A DNA stretch of 41,241 bases from Lachnospiraceae bacterium (lineage in GTDB: Bacteria; Bacillota; Clostridia; Lachnospirales; Lachnospiraceae), in assembly GCA_017622875.1 (NCBI GenBank), contig JAGAQG010000031.1:1-41241 (forward strand). Direction: 5' to 3'. Shown here piece after piece: positions 34,091-41,241 of the stretch. Position 1 is the first letter of the stretch. Every line of letters starts with the position of its first letter. The notes beneath the pieces were generated by a model. It worked only from the letters and a program-made list of their open reading frames with translations, did no database searches and had not been told where the DNA came from. Made by a program: the position numbers and the translations under genes.

Positions 34091-34402
34091 AAACTCTGAT
34101 AAGCTCTACTTTATTTTTATATTTTTCAGCTTTCATCTCACTTAACGCAGTGTCCGTTACCAGCACATTAATAGAATCCCAGTCACTGATATTATAATAA
34201 AATGTTTTGTCAACTTTTGTACTGTCTGCCATGCAGCAAACCCATTTGGAACGATTGATCAAAAATCCTTTTGTTACTCCATCTTGTACATTCTGAACAG
34301 ACACCCCTGTTCCTTCATCTATCCCCTCTACAACAAGAAACAATTTGTCGAAGTGAAATGCAGATACTTCATAATTGACAACTTTCGTTCTGTTCCTCTC
34401 AT
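34089..34402 (-). pseudogene. DeoR-family regulator with out-of-frame internal deletion
   Basis: From ATG 34402, behind AAAGGAAG, one frame begins MRGTERKLSIMKYL, the usual DeoR N-terminus just before the winged helix, but soon reaches a stop. In another frame, open from 34403 to 34089, lies the DeoR C-terminal sensor half: FDKLFLVVEGIDEGTGVSV, ADSTKVDKTFYYNISDWDSINVLVTDTAL, ending ELIRV. The HTH helices and the first part of the sugar-phosphate-sensing domain (about 150 residues) are missing. An internal deletion that also changed frame explains both pieces. The former regulon cannot be told. Confidence 0.75.
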
Positions 34403-34480
34403 GTCAGCTTCCTTTCAAAAATAATGTGCACAGAAATTATAACACAAATTAACACAAAAAAACAGATTTTATCTTATTTT

Positions 34481-34870
34481 TCAAAGCCAGTTACTTTCTA
34501 AACTCTGTTTCAATTCACAGAACATTTCATAATATTTCTCTTTTGTTGCATAAATAATATCTAAGGCCACATCCTTATTATAAGCATGTGCCACATTATT
34601 TCTTGAAACCAACGCTTCCAGCCATGTGTCTTCATCATTGATCATGGATGCCTGATATGCTGTTTTTATTATATGACGAGGAGAACCTGTCTGTGCACTA
34701 TCATATCCACTCTTCTCCAACAGTTCTTTCATTGCTTTCCATGATTGTTCAAAGCAAACTTCAAACAGCCCCACCATTCCTGTTAACTCTACGTTTCCAA
34801 ATGGTTCCGTATAATTAAAGATGTCTTTTAAATTCCGAAGCGCATTACAAAAATTATCATATTTTTTCAT
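34481..34870 (-). CDS. HEPN-domain toxin (HepT / HI0074-like)
   Basis: 129 residues, all helical, of the nucleotidyltransferase substrate-binding / HEPN group. The catalytic RNase motif Rx4HxY is complete: Arg90-NNVA-His95-Ala-Tyr97 in SRNNVAHAYN. In HepT-MntA pairs the HEPN protein is the toxin, and the Tyr of this motif is the site where the partner adds AMP. It overlaps the MNT gene by 14 bases, so the two are coupled. It sits among broken genes in a variable region, as expected for a mobile toxin-antitoxin module. Confidence 0.88.
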   Translation of the reverse strand: MKKYDNFCNALRNLKDIFNYTEPFGNVELTGMVGLFEVCFEQSWKAMKELLEKSGYDSAQTGSPRHIIKTAYQASMINDEDTWLEALVSRNNVAHAYNKDVALDIIYATKEKYYEMFCELKQSLESNWL

Positions 34871-35162
34871 AAATAATAATCCCTTCTTTTTCTATGGATT
34901 CCAACAATTCTTTTTGTACAGAACCATCCAAATTTACAATATCAAATTTCAGCAATGTAGAAGTCTCTTCGTCTACTGCAATCGAAAACAAGTTTACGTT
35001 TCCTCCTGTTATCGCAAGATCAATATCGCTTCTTTCTCTATAATCCCCTCTGGCCCTTGAACCAAACAAAATCACTTTTCCAATACTATATTTCTCTGCT
35101 AACTGCTTTATCTCCAGAATCACCTGTTCTTTTATTCCATACATCATCTGCTCATTCTCCAT
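34857..35162 (-). CDS. MNT-type nucleotidyltransferase antitoxin (MntA-like)
   Basis: 101 residues with the minimal nucleotidyltransferase motif GSRARGDYRERSDIDLAI (residues 34-51): the Gly-Ser of the fold and two metal-binding Asp (46 and 48). A third Asp may be that of FDIVNLD. Such proteins neutralise HEPN toxins by AMPylation of the Tyr in the Rx4HxY motif, which is present in the overlapping partner. It is the first gene of the pair. Confidence 0.9.
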   Translation of the reverse strand: MENEQMMYGIKEQVILEIKQLAEKYSIGKVILFGSRARGDYRERSDIDLAITGGNVNLFSIAVDEETSTLLKFDIVNLDGSVQKELLESIEKEGIIIYEKI

Positions 35163-35297
35163 TTACGCCTATAAACGCATTATAATCGTTTTCCATACTT
35201 TTATCTACAAAAACCTTGCAGAATGTTACCATTTCCTTCTGCACATCATCCGGCACCTTCGCATATACTGTCTAATGATAAATGGGAGGATTTTTCA

Positions 35298-35747
35298 ATG
35301 AAAAAATTTTTATCTCTTGCACTGGCTGCAGTCTTAACGCTTTCTCTGTTCACAGGCTGCGGTTCAGGTGAAAACTCTAATCTTACAAAAGTTACTTTAA
35401 GCGAAGTTGCTCATTCTATTTTCTATGCTCCAATGTATGTGGCAATTGAAGAAGGATATTTTGAAGAGGAGGGCATCGATTTAGAGCTGGTAACTGCCTT
35501 TGGTGCCGATAAGGTTACGACAGCTGTTATTTCTGGTGAAGCCGATATTGCTTTCATGGGTTCCGAAAGTACGATTTACGTCTATAATCAAAGCGCTGAT
35601 GATTATCTTGTAAACTTTGCACAACTGACCCAGCGTGCCGGAAACTTTATGGTTGCCAGAGAGCCAATGGATAACTTTAGTTGGAAAGATTTGAAAGGAA
35701 GCTATGTTCTCGGAGGACGTAAAGGTGTCGTACATATATCAATGTAA
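35298..35747 (+). pseudogene. ABC transporter substrate-binding lipoprotein (NMT1/SsuA-like), truncated
   Basis: The start ATG follows GGGAGG. A lipoprotein signal peptide (MKKFLSLALAAVLTLSLFTGC, lipid-bearing Cys21) leads into an NMT1/THI5-like periplasmic fold: FYAPMYVAIEEGYFEEEGIDLELVTAFGADKVTTAVISGEADIAF, then LKGSYVLGGRKG. Full-length family members are about 320 residues; this one ends at 149, just after GGRKG, by sequence that does not belong. The break point near 35735 probably marks the left edge of the inserted mobile element. Permease and ATPase genes are absent. Thiamine-precursor or sulfonate uptake was the likely original role. Confidence 0.82.
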
Positions 35748-35897
35748 ATCTTGAATCTATCATTATTATATGTAACTGGATTGATGGTCTGACAAAGGCA
35801 AAAGCCTTACATTCAGCCATTATTTAACAAATTTATAAAGTTTTTCGAAAGGCGTTCCTTACTTGGGGCGTCTTTTCTACATTAGGAGGGATTTACA

Positions 35898-37688
35898 TTG
35901 AATAAAAACTTTTTAGAACACTATATGAAAACAAAACCAGAAACCACAGAACAGAAATATTTGTTTCTTGTTGATAATCAGGAAATCGCATATGCACTTC
36001 TCTATGCTGGATATCCTGCCATTTACCTTACAACGAGACAAGAGGCTTACCATTCCACAGACAGTTTCATCGAATATATGGATGAAATTGCTTGTACTGG
36101 AACCTATCAGATGGATTACGTTTATGTTCCTGCCTGTTCCAGTAAAAAGATAAATGATTCTTTGGAGTTATATCTCCAAAATAATTATCTAACCTATCGC
36201 ATGGGATGGATATTATTTAAAGAGAGAGAATACCTTGCAAAACCAGAGTATTTACTCGAGTTGAAAGCGGTTATATTGGATTTTATCAACCGCTTTGAAG
36301 GCCGGTCATCAGACCAACCGGACTTAAATAAATTTCATAGGTTCAATGACCAGGGAAAAAGAATCGGTGTATTTGATATGGAGATTGTTGATTATCTAAT
36401 ACAGACGGTTCCTTTTTTTATGCTCGGAAGTACACCTTACATCTATGAAAATGGTTATTACCACGAAGATCGTCATGGAATACAGCTAAAATCTCATATT
36501 CAGAAGCTGATATTTCGTGACTGCATCAAAGCCACTACTATCCAGAGTATTTATAATCTTTTGGTATCACAACCACAGGTGCAGAAGCGTTTTTCTGACC
36601 TTAATAATCAGCCTTCCCATTGGGTAAATTTCCAAAACGGATATTTTGATGTAATGGAATGGAAACTCATTGAACATGACATAAAATATCTGATGATCAA
36701 TCAAATACCTTTTTCCTACAATCCGGAACAATCGAAAACTGCTCTTTCAAATGGAGCACAGATCCGCAAGTATCTGGATTTTTCTATTCCTGATGAGACT
36801 GACCAAAAGATGTTTTGGCAGTATCTTGGCTATTGCATGACCACAGATACTCGTTTTCAGAAGTTTCTGATGATAAAGGGAAAAGGCGGAACAGGAAAAT
36901 CCATTGCGATTTCATTTATTCAGCACATTGTTGGAATCGGCAATTATTCAAGCATGTCGCTACAGAATCTAAATCAACGATTTTATCCGACTGGATTATT
37001 CGGCAAGTTCTTAAATGCCTGTGCGGATATTCCAAGTACAGCCATGGAAAGCGTAGATATCATCAAGAAAGCAGTTGGGGAAGATACACTTCTTTATGAA
37101 AAGAAAGGACAAGATCCAACACAATTTAACAGTTATGCAAAGCTCCTCTTTTCAGCAAACGAAATGCCTTTGAATCTGGATGATAAAACAAACGCCTACT
37201 ATCGACGTCTGCTGGTTCTGGATATCAACCGCACGATTCCGGAAGAACAAAAAGATTCTCAGCTAAAAGAAAAGATGTGCCAGGAATCTGATTATGCCAT
37301 TCACATGGCAATGCTGGCATTGAAACAATTATATGCCGATAATCATTTTGAAGAAAGTAATCACAGCAAAGAATGTATCGCAAATCTGTATCGTTCTGCT
37401 GACAGCGTAAAAGCTTTTACCGATGATATGCTCTGCCATAAAGTCGGAGAAAAAATGAAACGCAGTGATGTGTATAAAATGTATGAAGATTACTGTGAAG
37501 ACAATGGACGAACACCTCACGGGAAGTCACGATTCTGGGAGTATATGGCTGACAAAGGGTTTATAATCAAACGATTCTCTGATGGAGCTTATTATTTTAA
37601 AGATACTTCTGTGAAAGAATCAGACTTTGAAACGATAGACGATACGATAGCGAATCCGTTTGAACAGATAGATTTACCTTTATCGTAA
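35898..37688 (+). CDS. Phage/plasmid primase-helicase, P4/D5 type
   Basis: 596 residues starting at TTG 35898, behind AGGAGGG. The N-terminal half (1-300) is a D5_N-like region with primase-type context; then an SF3 helicase has Walker A MIKGKGGTGKSIAIS near 325-339, Walker B-like FLNACADIP, and FSANEMPLNLDDKTNAYYRRLLVLDINRTIPEEQKD, followed by a poxvirus D5-type C-terminal winged helix (VYKMYEDYCEDNGRTPHGKSRFWEYMADKGF). Such proteins replicate phage satellites, integrative elements and plasmids. With a mobilisation gene downstream it marks a mobile element, but no integrase lies in the window. Confidence 0.92.
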   Translation: MNKNFLEHYMKTKPETTEQKYLFLVDNQEIAYALLYAGYPAIYLTTRQEAYHSTDSFIEYMDEIACTGTYQMDYVYVPACSSKKINDSLELYLQNNYLTYRMGWILFKEREYLAKPEYLLELKAVILDFINRFEGRSSDQPDLNKFHRFNDQGKRIGVFDMEIVDYLIQTVPFFMLGSTPYIYENGYYHEDRHGIQLKSHIQKLIFRDCIKATTIQSIYNLLVSQPQVQKRFSDLNNQPSHWVNFQNGYFDVMEWKLIEHDIKYLMINQIPFSYNPEQSKTALSNGAQIRKYLDFSIPDETDQKMFWQYLGYCMTTDTRFQKFLMIKGKGGTGKSIAISFIQHIVGIGNYSSMSLQNLNQRFYPTGLFGKFLNACADIPSTAMESVDIIKKAVGEDTLLYEKKGQDPTQFNSYAKLLFSANEMPLNLDDKTNAYYRRLLVLDINRTIPEEQKDSQLKEKMCQESDYAIHMAMLALKQLYADNHFEESNHSKECIANLYRSADSVKAFTDDMLCHKVGEKMKRSDVYKMYEDYCEDNGRTPHGKSRFWEYMADKGFIIKRFSDGAYYFKDTSVKESDFETIDDTIANPFEQIDLPLS

Positions 37689-37707
37689 GATGACAGAAAT
37701 GATAAAA

Positions 37708-37796
37708 ATGACAAAATGCAAATGAATATTCTTGGATATGGTGATTGATGAAAAGTTTGTTGATATAGCAGGATATCATTTTTGCCATTTTGTCAT
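37708..37796. repeat. 11-bp inverted repeat between primase and regulator
   Basis: ATGACAAAATG (37708-37718) and CATTTTGTCAT (37786-37796) are perfectly complementary, 67 bases apart, in the gap after the primase gene. They may be a regulator operator or part of a replication origin. Confidence 0.5.
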
Positions 37797-37864
37797 TCAG
37801 CATTTGCTGCGTTGAATATTGGTTAAATTTATTTCTTGTTAATTAACATCTGCTCAATTGTTGA

Positions 37865-37894
37865 TTGCCTTCCATTTTGTTATGATTGTACTAT
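37865..37894 (+). promoter_or_regulatory. Promoter of the XRE-TPR regulator
   Basis: TTGCCT (37865-37870), an 18-base spacer and TACTAT (37889-37894), followed by GAGGAG and the ATG at 37936. Confidence 0.5.
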
Positions 37895-37935
37895 AAACAA
37901 CGGCCGATGTTAATGAATCAGAGGAGACTTAAATA

Positions 37936-38970
37936 ATGCAGATAGGAAAAACAATTCGAAAATATAGAAAAGAAAAAGGTATGACACAAGAGGAAATGGC
38001 AAATCGTTTAGGCGTGACAACGCCTGCTGTGAATAAATGGGAGAATGAGAATTCATATCCAGACATCACATTGCTTGCACCAATTGCACGACTTCTTGGA
38101 ATATCCCTTGATACTCTACTTTCGTTTCAAGAAGATCTGACAAAAGAAGAAATCACTTCGATTGTTATGGAAGCAAACCAAAAACTAAAAACTGAAACTT
38201 ATGATGAAGTTTTCTGTTGGGCGAAATCCGTCATCGAATCTTATCCAAATTGCTTGATGTTGGTATGGCAGCTTGCAACCATTCTTGACGCTCAGCGTCT
38301 GATAAAAGATATTCCAAATGCCATGGATTATGATGACTATATTCTAAAATGTTACAAGCGAGCATTAGAAAGTGATGAAGAAAATCTTCGCACCAGTGCT
38401 GCCGATTCTCTCTTTGGTTATTATTCTCGAAACGAACAATACGAATTTGCAGAACAATATTTACAGTATTATTCTACGCAAAATCCACAGCGCAAATTGA
38501 GGCAGGGAATCATTTATAGTAAAACAAACCGAACAGATGAAGCTTACAAACTTTATGAGGAAATCTTATTCTCCGAATATCAGATTCTCAGTATGACTTT
38601 GAACAGTTTATATCTGCTCAGTATAGATGAACAGAATTTTGACAAAGCACATTTGTTTACAGACAAGCAAGAGGAACTGGCAAAGTTATTTGAAATGGGC
38701 AAATATCATGAAGTTGCATGCAAACTAGAATTGGCAACTGCCGAACAAGATGTTGATACCATATTAAACACAATGGAAACAATGATTGCTTCATTAGATG
38801 ATATCACCAGTTTTTCAAACTCCCCATTATATGAACACATGGATTTCAAAAAATCAAATAGCACATTTTCAGAACAACTCAAGGAAGAGTTATTGAATTG
38901 CTTCCAAGACAAAGAAACCTATGGATTTCTTGAAAGCAATGAACGATGGCATAAAATAATACAGAAATAA
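37936..38970 (+). CDS. XRE-family HTH regulator with TPR-like C-terminus
   Basis: 344 residues. Residues 1-60 form an XRE helix-turn-helix (IGKTIRKYRKEKGMTQEEMANRLGVTTPAVNKWENENSYPDITLL). The remaining 280 residues are helical pairs resembling tetratricopeptide repeats, with alternating amphipathic helices such as AEQYLQYYSTQNPQRKLRQGI and EAYKLYEEILF. This is the layout of peptide-sensing or self-contained regulators in Firmicutes (Rgg/PlcR-like in broad shape). It stands between the replication and mobilisation genes, so it may control the element. A strong terminator follows. Confidence 0.9.
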   Translation: MQIGKTIRKYRKEKGMTQEEMANRLGVTTPAVNKWENENSYPDITLLAPIARLLGISLDTLLSFQEDLTKEEITSIVMEANQKLKTETYDEVFCWAKSVIESYPNCLMLVWQLATILDAQRLIKDIPNAMDYDDYILKCYKRALESDEENLRTSAADSLFGYYSRNEQYEFAEQYLQYYSTQNPQRKLRQGIIYSKTNRTDEAYKLYEEILFSEYQILSMTLNSLYLLSIDEQNFDKAHLFTDKQEELAKLFEMGKYHEVACKLELATAEQDVDTILNTMETMIASLDDITSFSNSPLYEHMDFKKSNSTFSEQLKEELLNCFQDKETYGFLESNERWHKIIQK

Positions 38971-39016
38971 TCACAAAAAATTACAATTGAATATGACCTA
39001 TCAGGTCAGATGAAGC

Positions 39017-39060
39017 AGCCGATGCATTTTAGACAAAGATTCAATGCATCGGCTTTTCTT
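39017..39060 (+). terminator. Terminator after the XRE-TPR regulator
   Basis: AGCCGATGCATT (39017-39028) pairs perfectly with AATGCATCGGCT (39043-39054), followed by TTTCTT. Confidence 0.85.
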
Positions 39061-39093
39061 ATGCCTAATTATTCGGCGAATGATTTAGTATAA

Positions 39094-39233
39094 ACCGAAG
39101 GAACGGAATGAAATCACATCTGTGATGAATTCGGTTCTTTCGGTGCAGGTGTACAGAGGAATGCAATTCCTTTGTGCGGGTCAAGGGCAGCCGCCTTGCC
39201 CAGTTCAGTGGCGTTTCGCCACTTAATACTGGG
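39094..39233. other. Hairpin-rich region, candidate origin of transfer
   Basis: The 260-base gap before the relaxase gene holds three dense hairpins: a long one (ACCGAAGGAAC 39094-39104 with GTTCTTTCGGT 39134-39144, inner ATCACA/TGTGAT); AGGAAT/ATTCCT at 39157-39171; and a nested stem CCCAGT-AGTGGCG-TTT-CGCCACT-ACTGGG at 39199-39233. MobV-type oriT sites lie just upstream of the mob gene and contain such inverted repeats, so oriT is the likely role. The nick site is not identified. Confidence 0.5.
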
Positions 39234-39321
39234 TATTACTTGACGCTAAAAGCAGCAAGGAATCAGCTTCGCTGTCTAAATCCCTTTCAGGGAAATTTTT
39301 AAAGAATGGAGGAACATCTTA

Positions 39322-40550
39322 ATGAAATTAACAAGACACAATGGCCGTGCTGGGAAGAATGGTGCTTACAATCCCAAACACAATGACCGCAGTTTTAATA
39401 TTAATAATAGTGAGCACATCGATGAAGAACGAGCAAAAGGAAATATTTATTGGGATTGCTTCAACGGATATCGTACTTTTTATGACAAAGACAATGAATG
39501 TGACTTGGCAAACACATTTGAGGAAGTGGAAGAACTTTACTACTCTGTTCATTACAAAGAATTTATTGAAGGACAAAATGAACGTAATATTAAGAATCGT
39601 CATCCGGAACGTAATCGTACCACATCAGATATCTTAAAACATAAGAAAACCTGCCCTGAAGAAACCATCTATCAGATTGGTACTTTAGATAATCATGTTG
39701 AACCCGATATCCTATTACAGATAGTCACTGACTTTGTGATTGAAATTACAAAGCGCTTTGGTGCTCATGTTCATAACTGGACTGGGCACTTCATCTGGAC
39801 GAAAGTACACCTCATATCCATGAACGTCATGTATTTGATTGTGAAAATCAATATGGGGAATTATTCCCACAACAGGAAAAAGCATTAGAAAAGCTTGGTT
39901 TTGATTTACCAAATCCTGAAAAGCCGGCCGGAAGGAATAATAACCGAAAGATGGTATTTGATTCTGCCTGTCGTGCATTGCTCTTTGATATTGCAAAAAG
40001 TTATGGGTTACAGTTAGAAGAAGAACCGGAATATGGTGGACGTAAATACTTAGAAAAGCAGGATTACATTCTTGCCAAACAGAAAGAACAGTTGGCTTTA
40101 CAGGAAGAAAAGCTCGAAGAATTGGTTATGAAAATCGAAGACGTGGAAACTTTGATTGATGAAGTTTCCGATATTGCCTATGACAAAGCAGTTGAAATTG
40201 TTACTGCTGCTGTCAAAAAAGAAACCCATTTAGAAGATATTCGATTGGTAGAAGAATCAAAAAACTGGGTTCTCTCTCCAGAACGAAAAGCATCCAAAAA
40301 GGAGCGTGAGTATGCCGCCAAACGATTAGACGGAATCATTGCAAAAATCAAAAATGCTATGCAGAGTGCTATTCAGAAAATCCAGACAAAACTTTTACAG
40401 CCAGAAGTCAAAAAAGCTGGAACCGAACAGATTAAAACAAAAGCAAGGGCTTCAGTTCTGGATAAGTTGAATCGTAAGAAAATCGAAATAAACGAAAGAA
40501 CAAATACAAAATCAGTGAATCGAAGTAGTTATCATTCACATGATATATAA
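39322..40550 (+). pseudogene. MobV/Pre plasmid mobilisation relaxase, frameshifted
   Basis: Homologous to plasmid recombination/mobilisation proteins of about 410 residues. The first part (39322-39774) reads SEHIDEERAKGNIYWDCFNGYR, GQNERNIKNRHPERNRT and KTCPEETIYQIG; after CAT at 39772-39774 one base is missing, so the frame is lost just before the catalytic HLDESTPHIHERH motif, which continues from 39777 in the frame ending at 40550. The rest holds GRNNNRKMVFDSACRALLFDIAK, GGRKYLEKQDYI, and a long helical tail of MIEDV-like coiled coil and basic residues. The single-base deletion is probably inactivating; a sequencing error would leave it intact. Confidence 0.9.
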
Positions 40551-40557
40551 AAACATC

Positions 40558-40607
40558 ATCAAATAAGCAAGCATTTTGAGACATTTCAATCTGCTTGCTT
40601 ATTTGAT
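40558..40607. terminator. Terminator between mob and the glycosyltransferase remnant
   Basis: ATCAAATAAGCAAGCA (40558-40573) pairs perfectly with TGCTTGCTTATTTGAT (40592-40607) over an 18-base loop, between two converging genes. Confidence 0.85.
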
Positions 40608-40610
40608 TAC

Positions 40611-41102
40611 TTATTTACACATTTGTTCAATTTTATCTGCAGCACCTTTTGCACCAGTGCATTTATGGAATCCCAGAGAAATTTTTGTTGCCTGCTCATA
40701 ATACGATTTTGTATTTAGGACATTTTCAATTGTTTTTTTAATAGATTTTGCATTTATATGCTTCAATCGGACACCTGCACCAAGTTGCTCTACTCTGATG
40801 GCTACGCCCTCTTGTTCCGAGGTTTGAGGAAACATTACAAGTGGAACTTTATAGTATAAGCTTTCATTCACACTATTCATGCCACAATGGGTAAGAAAAA
40901 CATCTGCCTGATTTAATACGGCTATCTGGTCCACAAATCTTGAAATTGTAATATTGTCTGGTATAGTACCTAACTCTTCAATATTTATCACATTACCAAC
41001 CGATATAATTACCTGATATTCCGTATCAGCCAACGCTTTTATACATTTTTTATAGAAATCAACGGAATCATTAATGACCGTTCCCATCGATATATAAATT
41101 AC
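40611..41102 (-). pseudogene. MGT-family glycosyltransferase, C-terminal remnant
   Basis: The C-terminal half of a GT1/UGT-like glycosyltransferase: VIYISMGTV (the first residues precede the ATG at 41087), then FLTHCGMNSVNESLYYKVPLVMFPQTSEQEGVAIRVEQLGAGVRL, the nucleotide-sugar-binding signature, ending KIEQMCK. Full-length proteins have about 390 residues with an N-terminal acceptor domain; here the frame ends upstream at a TGA (41105-41103) where unrelated sequence begins. An insertion of a mobile element explains the break. Resistance-type enzymes for macrolides belong to this family, but specificity cannot be read from the fragment. Confidence 0.82.
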
Positions 41103-41241
41103 TCAAACTTCCCACATTAAAAAGTGGGTTCGCACCTTGAAAAATCAATACTTTAGCTCACAAAACAGCAACTACGCAGCACATTCTCCGTATAACATGG
41201 CATTTTGCATATATTTTGGAAGTCTCTGAATAAAGTTGGCA
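41103..41241 (-). mobile_element. 3' end of an IS200/IS605-type element (putative), continuing past the window
   Basis: At 41103 the glycosyltransferase frame stops and new sequence starts. Reading the minus strand, a coding end is followed by about 70 non-coding bases with the hairpin CCCAC(TTTTTAAT)GTGGG (41128-41111), ending AAGTTTGAG at the junction. This matches the form of right ends of IS605/TnpB elements, where the hairpin is the 3' part of the guide RNA scaffold and flanking DNA is the guide. The family is a suggestion; too little is visible for certainty. Confidence 0.5.
41172..41240 (-). CDS. C-terminal end of a probable transposase or TnpB-like protein (partial)
   Basis: The minus strand is open from the window edge and ends at a TAG (41174-41172), giving 22 residues, ANFIQRLPKYMQNAMLYGECAA. 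Its position next to a hairpin that abuts the glycosyltransferase break suggests that it is the last gene of the inserted element. The family cannot be told from so few residues. Confidence 0.5.
   Translation of the reverse strand, partial: ANFIQRLPKYMQNAMLYGECAA

Noticed and set aside
35163-35297. TPP riboswitch before the NMT1/THI5-like lipoprotein
   Set aside because: The conserved CTGAGA and related motifs are not present in the leader.
1-41241. CRISPR array
   Set aside because: No set of regularly spaced repeats was seen on either strand; the only short repeats are the paired ones listed.

Overview
The window looks like a chromosomal segment of an anaerobic Firmicute, most likely Lachnospiraceae (Clostridia). 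The grounds are a moderately AT-rich genome with strong AGGAGG-type ribosome binding sites, a type III glutamine synthetase, an Amt-PII fusion, a clostridial selenium cluster (YedE, TusA-like, DUF3343, SelD, class V desulfurase, LysR), a DUF1836 regulator and PF12784-type Rpn nucleases. This is inferred from protein families; no 16S rRNA or other taxonomic marker is present.

Layout. Positions 1-1040 hold a response regulator whose histidine kinase partner is cut off after its first membrane segment, where it meets the end of an unrelated gene. From 1144 to 8460 lie glutamine synthetase III, an Rpn-type nuclease, a frameshifted DMT/EamA exporter, an SDR-like protein divergent from an HxlR regulator, and an ECF sigma/anti-sigma pair. 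A single 5.9 kb gene at 8624-14530 encodes a transglutaminase-DUF4011-SF1 helicase-Vsr-like nuclease-DUF3320 protein, probably genome defence. From 14746 to 26951 the genes are mainly nitrogen and purine metabolism: Amt-PII, canonical purF, then on the minus strand guaB, purE, a second purF-like gene, DUF1653, pyruvate kinase, an Mrp ATPase and truA. From 27043 to 32594 is a selenium block, followed by tRNA-Trp and a DUF1836 regulator.

Positions 33.5-41.2 kb are accessory and decaying: a small antitoxin-like gene, a DeoR gene with an out-of-frame internal deletion, a HEPN/MNT toxin-antitoxin pair, a truncated ABC substrate-binding lipoprotein, a cryptic mobile element (primase/helicase, XRE-TPR regulator, hairpin-rich candidate oriT, frameshifted Mob/Pre relaxase), and a glycosyltransferase fragment cut by what looks like the 3' end of an IS200/IS605-type element.

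The main points of interest are regulatory and paralogue based. glnN and amt, 15 kb apart on opposite strands, share a nearly identical promoter plus a terminator-like hairpin a few bases after the predicted transcription start. purF, also glutamine linked, has a different start-proximal terminator and a structured leader. The purE and second purF genes are adjacent and each has lost a normally conserved active-site residue (PurE AAHLPG reads AAALPG; PurF Cys1 is Ser), which suggests a specialised or altered function. I see no CRISPR array and no rRNA.
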